Positions 7,445 through 13,111 of a stretch of 13,111 bases of DNA are shown here, piece after piece (the stretch's first letter is position 1; every line of letters starts with the position of its first letter). The DNA comes from DATKEG01 sp035544515 (lineage in GTDB: Bacteria; Acidobacteriota; Vicinamibacteria; Fen-336): positions 1-13,111 of the forward strand of contig DATKEG010000041.1 of NCBI GenBank assembly GCA_035544515.1. Reading direction: 5' to 3'. Below the pieces are notes generated by a model that was given only the letters and a program-made list of their open reading frames with translations, searched no databases and was not told the DNA's origin. Position numbers and translations under genes: made by a program.

Positions 7445-8857
7445 ATGCGCCCAGCCCGACGACTGCGCGCCCATTTCCGGATCGCCGAGCGCGGGACCAC
7501 CGTCGCCACCGAGCTGCGGGCCGGCCTCACCACGTTCATGGTGATGGCCTACATCATCCTGGTGAACCCGGCCGTGCTCGGGTTCGTGGGCGTGAGCGGT
7601 CTCGAGGACCGCGGGCTGCCCTTCGCCGCCACCCTCACCGTCACTTGCCTGGCCGCGGGAGCGCTCTCCATCGCCATGGGCGTCTTCACGAACTACCCGC
7701 TCGCGCTCGCGCCCGGGATGGGCCTCAACGCGGCGGTGGCCTTCGAGCTGGTCGCCGCGCGTGGTCTGAGCTGGCCGCAGGCCATGACCGTCGTGCTCGT
7801 CGAAGGCGCCATCATCACCCTGCTCGTGGTCACGCGGTTCCGGCAGGCGGTGCTCGAGCTGGTGCCCCTCGCCCTCAAGCGCGCGATCGGCCTCGGCATC
7901 GGCCTGTTCATCGCCTTCATCGGCTTCTTCAACGCCGGCTTCGTGGTGAAGCCGGACGCGAGCCCGTTGCCGGTGGGCCTGGGCTCGCTCGGCGGCATCC
8001 CCATGGTCGTGTTCGTCGGGGGCTTCCTGCTGGCGGCCGGGCTCCTGGCCCGCCGCGTGCCGGGGGCCCTGCTCATCGGCATCGCCGGCGCCACCCTTCT
8101 CGCCCTCGTCCTCAACGGCGCGCTGGGGGGCTGGAACGCGTTCGGCGCGACGCCCTTCGCGCGGCCACCCTCGTCCATCGTGCAGCTCCCCGACTTCTCG
8201 ACGTTCGGCCGGCTCGACTTCGGCTTCGTGGCCGCCCTGGGCGTCACCTCCGCCGCGCTCGTGACGTTCTCCATCATGCTGAGCGACTTCTTCGACTCCA
8301 TGGGCACGGTGATCGCGGTCGGCGGCAAGGCCGGCATGCTGGACGAGCAGGGACGCCTGCCCGGCGTCGGCCGCGTCCTGCTCGTGGACTCGCTGGGCGC
8401 GCTCTTCGGCGGCTACGCCAACGCCAGCAGCAACACCTGTTACATCGAGAGCGCGGCGGGCGTGGCCGAGGGCGGACGGACGGGTCTCACCGCGGTCACC
8501 GTGGGCGTGCTCTTCCTCCTCGCCATGTGGTTCGCGCCGCTGGCCAGCGTGGTCCCGCCCCAGGCCACGGCGCCCGCGCTCGTCATCGTGGGGTTCCACA
8601 TGATGGGGCTGGCGCGCGAGATGTCCTGGGACGACTACGAGGAGGCCATCCCCGCGTTCGTGACCATGCTCGTGATGCCGTTCACCTGGTCGATCACGAA
8701 CGGCATCGGCGCCGGGTTCATCACCTACGGGGCGATCAAGCTCCTGAACGGAAAGGCGCGCCAGCTCCCCGCGACCTTGTGGCTGGTCTGGTCCGCGTTC
8801 CTGCTGTACTTCGTCCTGCCGCTCCTCGAGCGGGCGGCGGTCCCCGACCCGCCCTGA
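7445..8857 (+). CDS. AzgA-type NCS2 nucleobase permease (adenine/guanine/hypoxanthine)
   Basis: 470 residues, the usual length for the AzgA/PbuG branch of the NCS2 (nucleobase-ascorbate) transporters. These bring purine bases into the cytoplasm with protons. The N-terminus RIAERGTTVATELRAGLTTF with the following MVMAYIILVNPAVL is the classic family opening. Other conserved blocks are the YPLALAPGMGLNA half-helix (84-95), DFFDSMGT (281-288) and the IESAAGV-EGGRTGLTA segment (334-350) of the second half-helix, then QATAPALVIVG (373-383). About a dozen or more hydrophobic spans are visible. The ATG at 7445 is placed by homology of the N-terminus because there is no Shine-Dalgarno. The specific base cannot be told. 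The Rieske-flavodoxin gene follows 68 bp downstream on the same strand and may be co-transcribed. Confidence 0.9.
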   Translation: MRPARRLRAHFRIAERGTTVATELRAGLTTFMVMAYIILVNPAVLGFVGVSGLEDRGLPFAATLTVTCLAAGALSIAMGVFTNYPLALAPGMGLNAAVAFELVAARGLSWPQAMTVVLVEGAIITLLVVTRFRQAVLELVPLALKRAIGLGIGLFIAFIGFFNAGFVVKPDASPLPVGLGSLGGIPMVVFVGGFLLAAGLLARRVPGALLIGIAGATLLALVLNGALGGWNAFGATPFARPPSSIVQLPDFSTFGRLDFGFVAALGVTSAALVTFSIMLSDFFDSMGTVIAVGGKAGMLDEQGRLPGVGRVLLVDSLGALFGGYANASSNTCYIESAAGVAEGGRTGLTAVTVGVLFLLAMWFAPLASVVPPQATAPALVIVGFHMMGLAREMSWDDYEEAIPAFVTMLVMPFTWSITNGIGAGFITYGAIKLLNGKARQLPATLWLVWSAFLLYFVLPLLERAAVPDPP

Positions 8858-8912
8858 CGTCAACGCTCGTCGCGCCCCTTTCCTCCGGCCCTCGACGTAA
8901 AGTCACGACCGT

Positions 8913-8920
8913 GGAGGAGG
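8913..8920 (+). promoter_or_regulatory. Ribosome binding site of the Rieske-flavodoxin gene
   Basis: GGAGGAGG with a 5-nt spacer before the ATG at 8926 decides this start inside a much longer open frame that runs under the permease gene. Confidence 0.75.
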
Positions 8921-8925
8921 GCGTC

Positions 8926-10029
8926 ATGGCCGAACCGAATTGGCAGGACGCGGGCGACGCCGCGGAGCTCGCGGCGCGGCCGCTACGGCAGGTCCTGGCG
9001 GGCAGGACGCAGATCGCGCTCGTGTCCCGCCACGGCGAGTTCCGCGCGCTCTCCGGGACCTGCAACCACGTGGGCGGCCCCCTCGGCGAGGGAAGCCTGG
9101 AGGGCGATTACGTGGTCTGCCCGTGGCACCAGTGGCGGTTCCACTGGCAGACGGGGGAGGGCGAGCCTGGCTTCGAGGCGGACAAGGTCCCGACGTATCC
9201 GGTGAAGGTGGTGGACGGACGCGTCCTCGTGGACGTGGCGTCTCCGACGCCGCGCACCCGCAAGCCCCATGCGCCCCATCCGCTGGCCCGCCCGATCGTC
9301 CGCGAGGAGGGCCCGGTCCGCGTGGCGGGGATCTCGACCACGGCCATGGACCCGAAGTACCCGCGCTACTCGACGTCGGAGGACTTGTTGAGGGTCGCCC
9401 TCCAGCACGCGGAAGCCCAGGGCTGCCCGACGCGGCTCCTGCGCCTCAACGACCTCAAGGTCGAAGCCTGCCGTGGCTACTATTCCAAGGCCGCGCGGGC
9501 CTGCACCTGGCCGTGCTCCATCACGCAGATGGACCCCAGCGACCAGATGGAGCAGGTCTACGAGGCCTTCGTCCACTGGGCGGACGTCGTCCTCGTGGCC
9601 ACGCCGATCCGGTGGGGCGCGGCCTCCGCTCTCTACTACAAGATGGTCGAGCGCATGAACTGCATCCAGAACCAGGAGACGATCGCCGATCGCACGCTGC
9701 TGAAGAACAAGGTCGCGGCGTTCATCATCACGGGCGGCCAGGACAACGTGCAGGCGGTGGCGGGCCAGCTCATGAGCTTCTTCTCCGAGGTGGGCTGCCA
9801 GTTTCCCCAGTTCCCCTTCGTGGCCCACTCCCGCGGGTGGAGCGCCGAGGACATGGAGAACAACGCGCGCTACGTGCAGACGAGCGCGTCGCTGCGCGAG
9901 GGCGCCCGCGCGCTGGCCGGACGCGCCATCGAGATGGCCCGCCTCATGGTGTCCGCCGCGCGGCCCGACCAGGAGGAGGCGCGGGGAGGGCGGAAGGCCC
10001 ACCAGCTCGACGTGCGGGCCCAGATCTGA
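8926..10029 (+). CDS. Fusion of Rieske [2Fe-2S] domain and flavodoxin-like NAD(P)H-dependent FMN reductase domain
   Basis: 367 residues, no signal peptide, cytosolic. Residues 1-105 form a soluble ferredoxin-type Rieske domain: TCNHVGGPLG with Cys46 and His48, then VVCPWHQWRF with Cys65 and His68 (C-x-H ... C-x2-H), followed by the usual closing YPVKVVDGRVLVDV strand pair. A proline- and basic-rich linker (107-128) leads to a flavodoxin-fold domain (131-345): VRVAGISTT phosphate-loop strand, WADVVLVATPIRWGAASALYYKMVER (218-243) and a KVAAFIITGG strand. The region that in related iron-sulfur flavoproteins carries a cysteine cluster here has Cys182, Cys193 and Cys197. The protein could pass electrons between NAD(P)H, FMN and a Rieske centre within one chain; partners and substrate are unknown. 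It probably belongs to the transcription unit of the purine permease. Confidence 0.85.
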   Translation: MAEPNWQDAGDAAELAARPLRQVLAGRTQIALVSRHGEFRALSGTCNHVGGPLGEGSLEGDYVVCPWHQWRFHWQTGEGEPGFEADKVPTYPVKVVDGRVLVDVASPTPRTRKPHAPHPLARPIVREEGPVRVAGISTTAMDPKYPRYSTSEDLLRVALQHAEAQGCPTRLLRLNDLKVEACRGYYSKAARACTWPCSITQMDPSDQMEQVYEAFVHWADVVLVATPIRWGAASALYYKMVERMNCIQNQETIADRTLLKNKVAAFIITGGQDNVQAVAGQLMSFFSEVGCQFPQFPFVAHSRGWSAEDMENNARYVQTSASLREGARALAGRAIEMARLMVSAARPDQEEARGGRKAHQLDVRAQI

Positions 10030-10046
10030 CGCCGCGGGCCGCGGCG
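10030..10046. terminator. GC-rich inverted repeat between convergent genes
   Basis: CGCCGCGG and CCGCGGCG are exact reverse complements around one G, directly after the Rieske-flavodoxin stop and 41 bp from the end of the lipoprotein gene on the other strand. It could form a hairpin in either transcript, but no T tract follows, and such palindromes arise easily at this base composition. Confidence 0.25.
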
Positions 10047-10086
10047 CCCGATCGCCTCGCCGAGATGTCGCGGGTGCCGCTCGCCG

Positions 10087-10527
10087 CTACCGCTTGACGA
10101 GGACCTCGCCGTAGCTCCGGCACACGGTGACACAGTCGAACAGCGAGCCGGTCATCTCCGTGCTGCTCTCGGCGGTGCCGCTGAAGCGGAGGGCGTAGGC
10201 CTCCGCCTTGAAGTCGACGGTGTTGGTGCCCGTGACGGTGCCCGTGATCTGCAGGTCGGGATGCGCCGGGTTCGAGAACTCGACGTTCTTGAACCCGACG
10301 AGGCGGCCGCGAATCTCGGATCCCTCCTGCTCCAACTGGATCTCCCACGAGCGCGCCTCGCTGTGCCAGTGGCCGGTGAGGGCGAGGGGCGGCGGCGTGG
10401 GGGGCGGAACGGGCGTTGGCGCCGCCGCCGGCGCGACCGGCGGAGGCGGGTCCGGCCGCGTGGGCGTGTCCTTGTCGCAGGCGGAGAGGAGCGCGATGCC
10501 GACAACGGCGGCGACATATGTGCGCAT
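10087..10527 (-). CDS. Small lipoprotein with proline-rich linker, function unknown
   Basis: 146 residues. The ATG at 10527 has an AAAGGAAG Shine-Dalgarno a few bases upstream. The N-terminus is a lipoprotein signal: MRTYVAAVVGIALLSAC with the lipobox LSAC and Cys17 as the lipidated residue. Residues 21-47 are a proline-rich tether (runs of P with A, V and T) that would hold the domain off the membrane. The C-terminal domain (about 50-146) reads as alternating beta strands, from TGHWHSEARSWEIQLEQEGS to VTGTNTVDFKAEAYALRF. It ends with Cys132 and Cys136, spaced for a disulfide, in DCVTVCRSYGEVLV. This resembles small beta-barrel lipoproteins of high-GC soil bacteria, but I do not recognise a named family. 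It converges with the Rieske-flavodoxin gene across a 57-bp gap. Confidence 0.8.
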   Translation of the reverse strand: MRTYVAAVVGIALLSACDKDTPTRPDPPPPVAPAAAPTPVPPPTPPPLALTGHWHSEARSWEIQLEQEGSEIRGRLVGFKNVEFSNPAHPDLQITGTVTGTNTVDFKAEAYALRFSGTAESSTEMTGSLFDCVTVCRSYGEVLVKR

Positions 10528-10746
10528 GGTGCTTCCTTTCTGGCTTCGATGGAGCGGAAAGGGCGCGCGAGTGTTCGTCCGGAGCGCCCGGACGTGATAC
10601 TGCGCGCGCCGCGTCGTGAGGGAGGCGCGGGCTGGGACACTTTTCGCGACTGTCCTACGACCGGCCGCGCGGCGACAGCATCGGCACTGCTGCGATGCGG
10701 CCGGGAAGGACCTCGCAGCCGCCGCCTACTCGCCGCGCTTGGCCGC

Positions 10747-10760
10747 GTACGTAAACGTAC
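10747..10760. repeat. Short dyad downstream of tRNA-Phe
   Basis: GTACGT and ACGTAC flank two A residues, a perfect 6-bp inverted repeat 9 bp beyond the tRNA 3' end. The rest of the 241-bp gap between tRNA and lipoprotein (10528-10768) shows no gene or integrase remnant. No T tract follows the dyad, so a terminator role is uncertain. Confidence 0.3.
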
Positions 10761-10768
10761 TGCAAATG

Positions 10769-10844
<76 letters not shown>

Positions 10845-10878
10845 AGGGGCGGGGCTACAACAGCAGAGGCAGCCACCC

Positions 10879-10907
10879 ATTGAACCATGCCGGGCGCGAG
10901 GGCGCAA
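10879..10907 (-). promoter_or_regulatory. Weak promoter candidate for tRNA-Phe
   Basis: TTGCGC (10902-10907) and TTCAAT (10879-10884) on the minus strand are separated by exactly 17 bp. Transcription would start near 10872, leaving about 28 nt of 5' leader for RNase P to remove. Each box has only partial consensus match. Confidence 0.35.
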
Positions 10908-10914
10908 CGCGACG

Positions 10915-12336
10915 TCAGGGCGAGACCGTCACGACGGCGCGCCGGTAGGCGAACAGGGACGGGGAGCCGTCGTCCTGTACCTGGAGGATGACGTGGACGG
11001 TCGCCGGCTTGTCCACCGGCGGAGCGACGAAGGTCGTGGACGGGCCCGTCGTCGCGGAGAGCGCGACCTCGCCGGGGTAGGTGCCGGCCTCGCGGTAGAC
11101 GAACCAGGTGGTGGCGATCCGGTGGCCGTCCGGGTCGGAGGACCGCTCGGACGAGAGCGCCACCGTCTGGCCGGGCCGGGCCTGGAGGTCGAGGACGTTG
11201 CGCGTGCGGTCGCCGTTGAGCACCGCGACCGGGTTGTGGTTCGCCTTGCGGAAGTCGTCGGCCACGCACCAGTCCATGCGCGCCGCGAAATCGTGCTGGA
11301 ACGCCTCGCGCCAGCGCCAGATGGTGGCCGGATCGGACGTGACCGTCTGCCCGTTCTCCGCGGTCACGGTGTCGCGGCTGTCCTGGTTGTTGGTCCAGAT
11401 CGGGCGCGTCTCGGCGTAGGACTGGTACAGCGCGTAGCGGCCGCCCCAGCCGCCGTAGCCCGGGCTGACGCGCCAGCCGAGGCCGTTGTCGATGAGGCCG
11501 AGGAACGACGGCGTGTCGCCCTCCATGATGAAGGCGAGCCTGGGGTAGAGCGCGCCCAGCGGCCCGTGGCCGTGGATCACGTTCTCCTCCAGCCAGGAGT
11601 TGTCCACCAGGTGGAACCTGTGGAAGGGGCCGTTCTTGTAGTGGCGGTCGCCGCCGATGCCGGTCCAGGTCGCGCGCCAGTACTCCTTCCAGTCCGTGTT
11701 GCTCGGCGAGACGACGTAGAACAGCTCCGGGAACTCGCGCCGGAGCCAGGGGCCCGCGTCGTCCTGGTCGGAGATGGTGTAGACGCGGAGACGTCCGACC
11801 AGCCGGCGCAGCTCGGCCGGCGAGCGCTCCCGCCGCGCGTCCCACAGCGCCTGCGCCAGCGTGTTCGCGCCGCCCCAGACGCTGATCCAGAGGGGCCGCG
11901 GGTCGTCCGCGTCGGCGGCGGCGAGCAGCCGGCGTGACCCGGCCGTGCTCCGGCCATCGCCGACCGCCGCCATGCCGAAGCCCGGCTGGCCGGTGCAGGT
12001 GAGAGCCAGCAGCGAGTCCTTCGTCGGATAGCCGGGCGCGTGACGCGCGAGGTTGTCGCGGATCTGGCCGTAAGCCTCGATCTGCCGCCGGATCAGGTCC
12101 TCGCGCGTGCCTGTCTTGAGCCACGTCGACGTCGTGGCGACGAGGCCTTCCACGTCGTACTCGTTCGCATAGACGAGGAACCGCACCAGCGACTCTTCGT
12201 CGTCGGGCTCGTTGGAGATGTCGGTGAGGACGAGGACCCTGGCCTTGGCCGGTCCCGGCGGGCGTTCGGGAACGGCGGCCGTCGCGGAGCCCGTGATCAG
12301 CGCCACGAGCGCCGCGGCCAGAGAGGTGCGGACCAT
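10915..12336 (-). CDS. Secreted DUF1593 protein (nucleoside-hydrolase-like fold plus C-terminal beta-sandwich)
   Basis: 473 residues from the ATG at 12336, chosen over a start 63 bases earlier because it has an AGAAGGGC Shine-Dalgarno and puts a clean signal peptide (MVRTSLAAALVALITGSATA) at the N-terminus. The mature protein opens with the DUF1593 signature RVLVLTDISNEPDDEESLVRF (33-53), where Asp39, Asp45 and Asp46 occupy the place of the metal-binding aspartates of nucleoside hydrolases. It continues with VEGLVATTSTWL, LWISVWGGANTLAQAL and the IMEGDTPSFLGLI segment. The last 100 residues (TRNVLDLQARPGQTVALSSE onward, with SSDPDGH) form a PKD-like sandwich typical of the family's C-terminal domain. 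Its role is not established; these proteins often occur with plant-polysaccharide or glycoside degradation genes. It would act outside the cytoplasm. The tRNA-Phe gene follows 70 bp downstream. Confidence 0.88.
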   Translation of the reverse strand: MVRTSLAAALVALITGSATAAVPERPPGPAKARVLVLTDISNEPDDEESLVRFLVYANEYDVEGLVATTSTWLKTGTREDLIRRQIEAYGQIRDNLARHAPGYPTKDSLLALTCTGQPGFGMAAVGDGRSTAGSRRLLAAADADDPRPLWISVWGGANTLAQALWDARRERSPAELRRLVGRLRVYTISDQDDAGPWLRREFPELFYVVSPSNTDWKEYWRATWTGIGGDRHYKNGPFHRFHLVDNSWLEENVIHGHGPLGALYPRLAFIMEGDTPSFLGLIDNGLGWRVSPGYGGWGGRYALYQSYAETRPIWTNNQDSRDTVTAENGQTVTSDPATIWRWREAFQHDFAARMDWCVADDFRKANHNPVAVLNGDRTRNVLDLQARPGQTVALSSERSSDPDGHRIATTWFVYREAGTYPGEVALSATTGPSTTFVAPPVDKPATVHVILQVQDDGSPSLFAYRRAVVTVSP

Positions 12337-12378
12337 GCGCGCCCTTCTACTACAGGTCCACACGGGCCGCCAGCGCCG

Positions 12379-12407
12379 TTGGGCGTTCGCCGTGCGCACG
12401 ATATACT
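12379..12407 (+). promoter_or_regulatory. sigma70-type promoter for the ferredoxin gene
   Basis: TTGGGC (12379-12384), 17 bp, TATACT (12402-12407, five of six to TATAAT). The expected transcript start is near 12414, about 20 nt before the ATG at 12434, leaving room for the AAGGAG site. It lies in the 97-bp gap divergent from the DUF1593 gene. Confidence 0.55.
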
Positions 12408-12423
12408 GAGGGTCGGACAGGGG

Positions 12424-12430
12424 AAGGAGA
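12424..12430 (+). promoter_or_regulatory. Ribosome binding site of the ferredoxin
   Basis: AAGGAGA with a 3-nt gap to the ATG at 12434 (5 nt from the AAGG core) selects this start, and nothing upstream in frame competes. Confidence 0.65.
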
Positions 12431-12433
12431 GCG

Positions 12434-12823
12434 ATGCCGGCACCGCCCGCGGGGAAGCTGCCGAAGGACTACGATCGGCTGCCGGTCCCCCAGCCGCAGG
12501 CCACGAGCGAGCGCAAGCGCGAGCCGAAGATGCTGGCCGTGATCGATCCCGGCCGCTGCTTCGGGCGCGGGTGCGAATACTGCGTCGCCGTCTGCCCGGT
12601 GCCCGACTGCATCACCTTCGCCCCGGACCCCGCCGCTCCCGACCTGCACGTGCTCTCCATCAACTACGACACCTGCATCGGCTGCATCGCCTGCGAGAAG
12701 TGGTGCCCGGACGATTACGACGCCATCCGCATGGTGCCCTACGCCACCCTGGTGAAGGACCGGCAGGCCTACGAGACGGCCACCTTCTCGGCCACGCTCC
12801 CCCTCAAGAAGATCGGCGGCTAG
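12434..12823 (+). CDS. Dicluster ferredoxin-like electron carrier with widened first cysteine motif
   Basis: 129 residues, soluble, no signal. A 35-residue polar, proline- and lysine-rich N-terminal extension precedes a bacterial-type 2[4Fe-4S] domain. The second motif is canonical: C81-IG-C84-IA-C87-EKW-C91-P. The first is C42-FGRG-C47-EY-C50-VAV-C54-P, with four rather than two residues between the first two cysteines, and an extra Cys59 nearby. If the usual crossed pairing holds, Cys42, 47, 50 and 91 bind one cluster and Cys81, 84, 87 and 54 the other. The C-terminal 35 residues (AIRMVPYATLVKD onward) are outside the cluster core. It is a low-potential electron carrier by family; its partner enzyme is not in the window. 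It is divergent from DUF1593 with its own promoter. Confidence 0.87.
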   Translation: MPAPPAGKLPKDYDRLPVPQPQATSERKREPKMLAVIDPGRCFGRGCEYCVAVCPVPDCITFAPDPAAPDLHVLSINYDTCIGCIACEKWCPDDYDAIRMVPYATLVKDRQAYETATFSATLPLKKIGG

Positions 12824-12832
12824 CGCCGCCCC

Positions 12833-13111
12833 TCAGCGCGCTGCCTGGCCGTCCGACTCGGCCAGGACGACCTCGGCCGCCGCGACGGCGCCCGCCATCA
12901 CCGACACGGTGACCCGCCCGCGGAGCTTGTCCTTGCCCACCTCCAGCTCCACGTCGCCCTCGGGGGCGACGATCTGGGCCGTCCCCGCCGGCGAGGTCGT
13001 CGCGCCGCCCATCATGGGTGCGCGAGCGCCGGCCACGCGGGAGACGCGGACGAAGGCCCGCTCGACGGGCGCGCCGTCGGGCCCATAGACCTGGACCTGG
13101 ATCGAGCCGCC
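12833..13111 (-). CDS. C-terminal part of a beta-sandwich (carboxypeptidase-regulatory-like) domain protein, cut by window edge
   Basis: The frame is open from the right edge to a TGA at 12833, giving the last 92 residues. The visible stretch begins GGSIQVQVYGPDGAPVERAF (a strand-turn-strand with PDG-P, as in carboxypeptidase-regulatory or DUF4198-like sandwich domains). It continues with GTAQIVAPEGDVELEVGK and ends in a VTVSVMAGAVAAAEVVL pair of strands. An in-frame GTG at 13036 exists, but the frame and the sandwich pattern continue past it, so that is not the real start. The N-terminus is outside the window. The gene converges with the ferredoxin, 9 bp away. The domain assignment rests on the pattern only. 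Confidence 0.55.
   Translation of the reverse strand, partial: GGSIQVQVYGPDGAPVERAFVRVSRVAGARAPMMGGATTSPAGTAQIVAPEGDVELEVGKDKLRGRVTVSVMAGAVAAAEVVLAESDGQAAR

Overview
The window is very GC-rich (roughly 70% by eye) and densely coded bacterial chromosome. It holds ten protein genes that are complete or nearly so, two partial genes cut by the window edges, and one tRNA. I see no mobile element, CRISPR array or rRNA. The short secreted protein at 6833-7249 belongs to a type I associate mainly with Acidobacteriota, and the Tat-linked GMC dehydrogenase set also fits that group. A high-GC acidobacterium (Vicinamibacteria-like) is my best guess, with a Rokubacteria-like lineage as the alternative. 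This is inference; no marker gene fixes the taxonomy.

Left part (1-5225): a cytosolic-looking LCAT-type alpha/beta hydrolase (minus strand, cut at the left edge) has a good sigma70 promoter just upstream. Behind that promoter lie a secreted class-C-beta-lactamase-type serine hydrolase and, overlapping it by four bases, a Tat-signal gluconate 2-dehydrogenase subunit 3-like protein. Divergent from these, on the plus strand, is the matching GMC-type FAD dehydrogenase, with a four-cysteine motif that could hold an Fe-S cluster. Together they look like a periplasmic sugar or alcohol dehydrogenase whose small subunit carries the export signal. The electron-accepting cytochrome c is not in the window.

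Middle part (5237-10029): a GAF/AAA+/Fis sigma54 activator (minus) ends 11 bp from the end of the GMC gene. Next come a perfect 12-bp hairpin and the acidobacterial-type secreted protein (minus). A 195-bp divergent intergenic region with a 23-bp dyad follows, then an AzgA-type purine-base permease (plus) and, 68 bp downstream, a one-polypeptide fusion of a Rieske [2Fe-2S] domain and a flavodoxin-like FMN domain.

Right part (10030-13111): a small proline-rich lipoprotein (minus), a tRNA-Phe(GAA) gene with encoded CCA (minus), and a secreted DUF1593 nucleoside-hydrolase-fold protein (minus). A dicluster ferredoxin with unusual cysteine spacing (plus) has its own promoter, and the C-terminal end of a beta-sandwich protein (minus) runs off the right edge.

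No single clearly new multi-gene system stands out. The most unusual items are the Rieske-flavodoxin fusion, the divergent GMC and Tat-subunit pair with its cysteine cluster, the CTG-only start of the serine hydrolase, and the odd ferredoxin.
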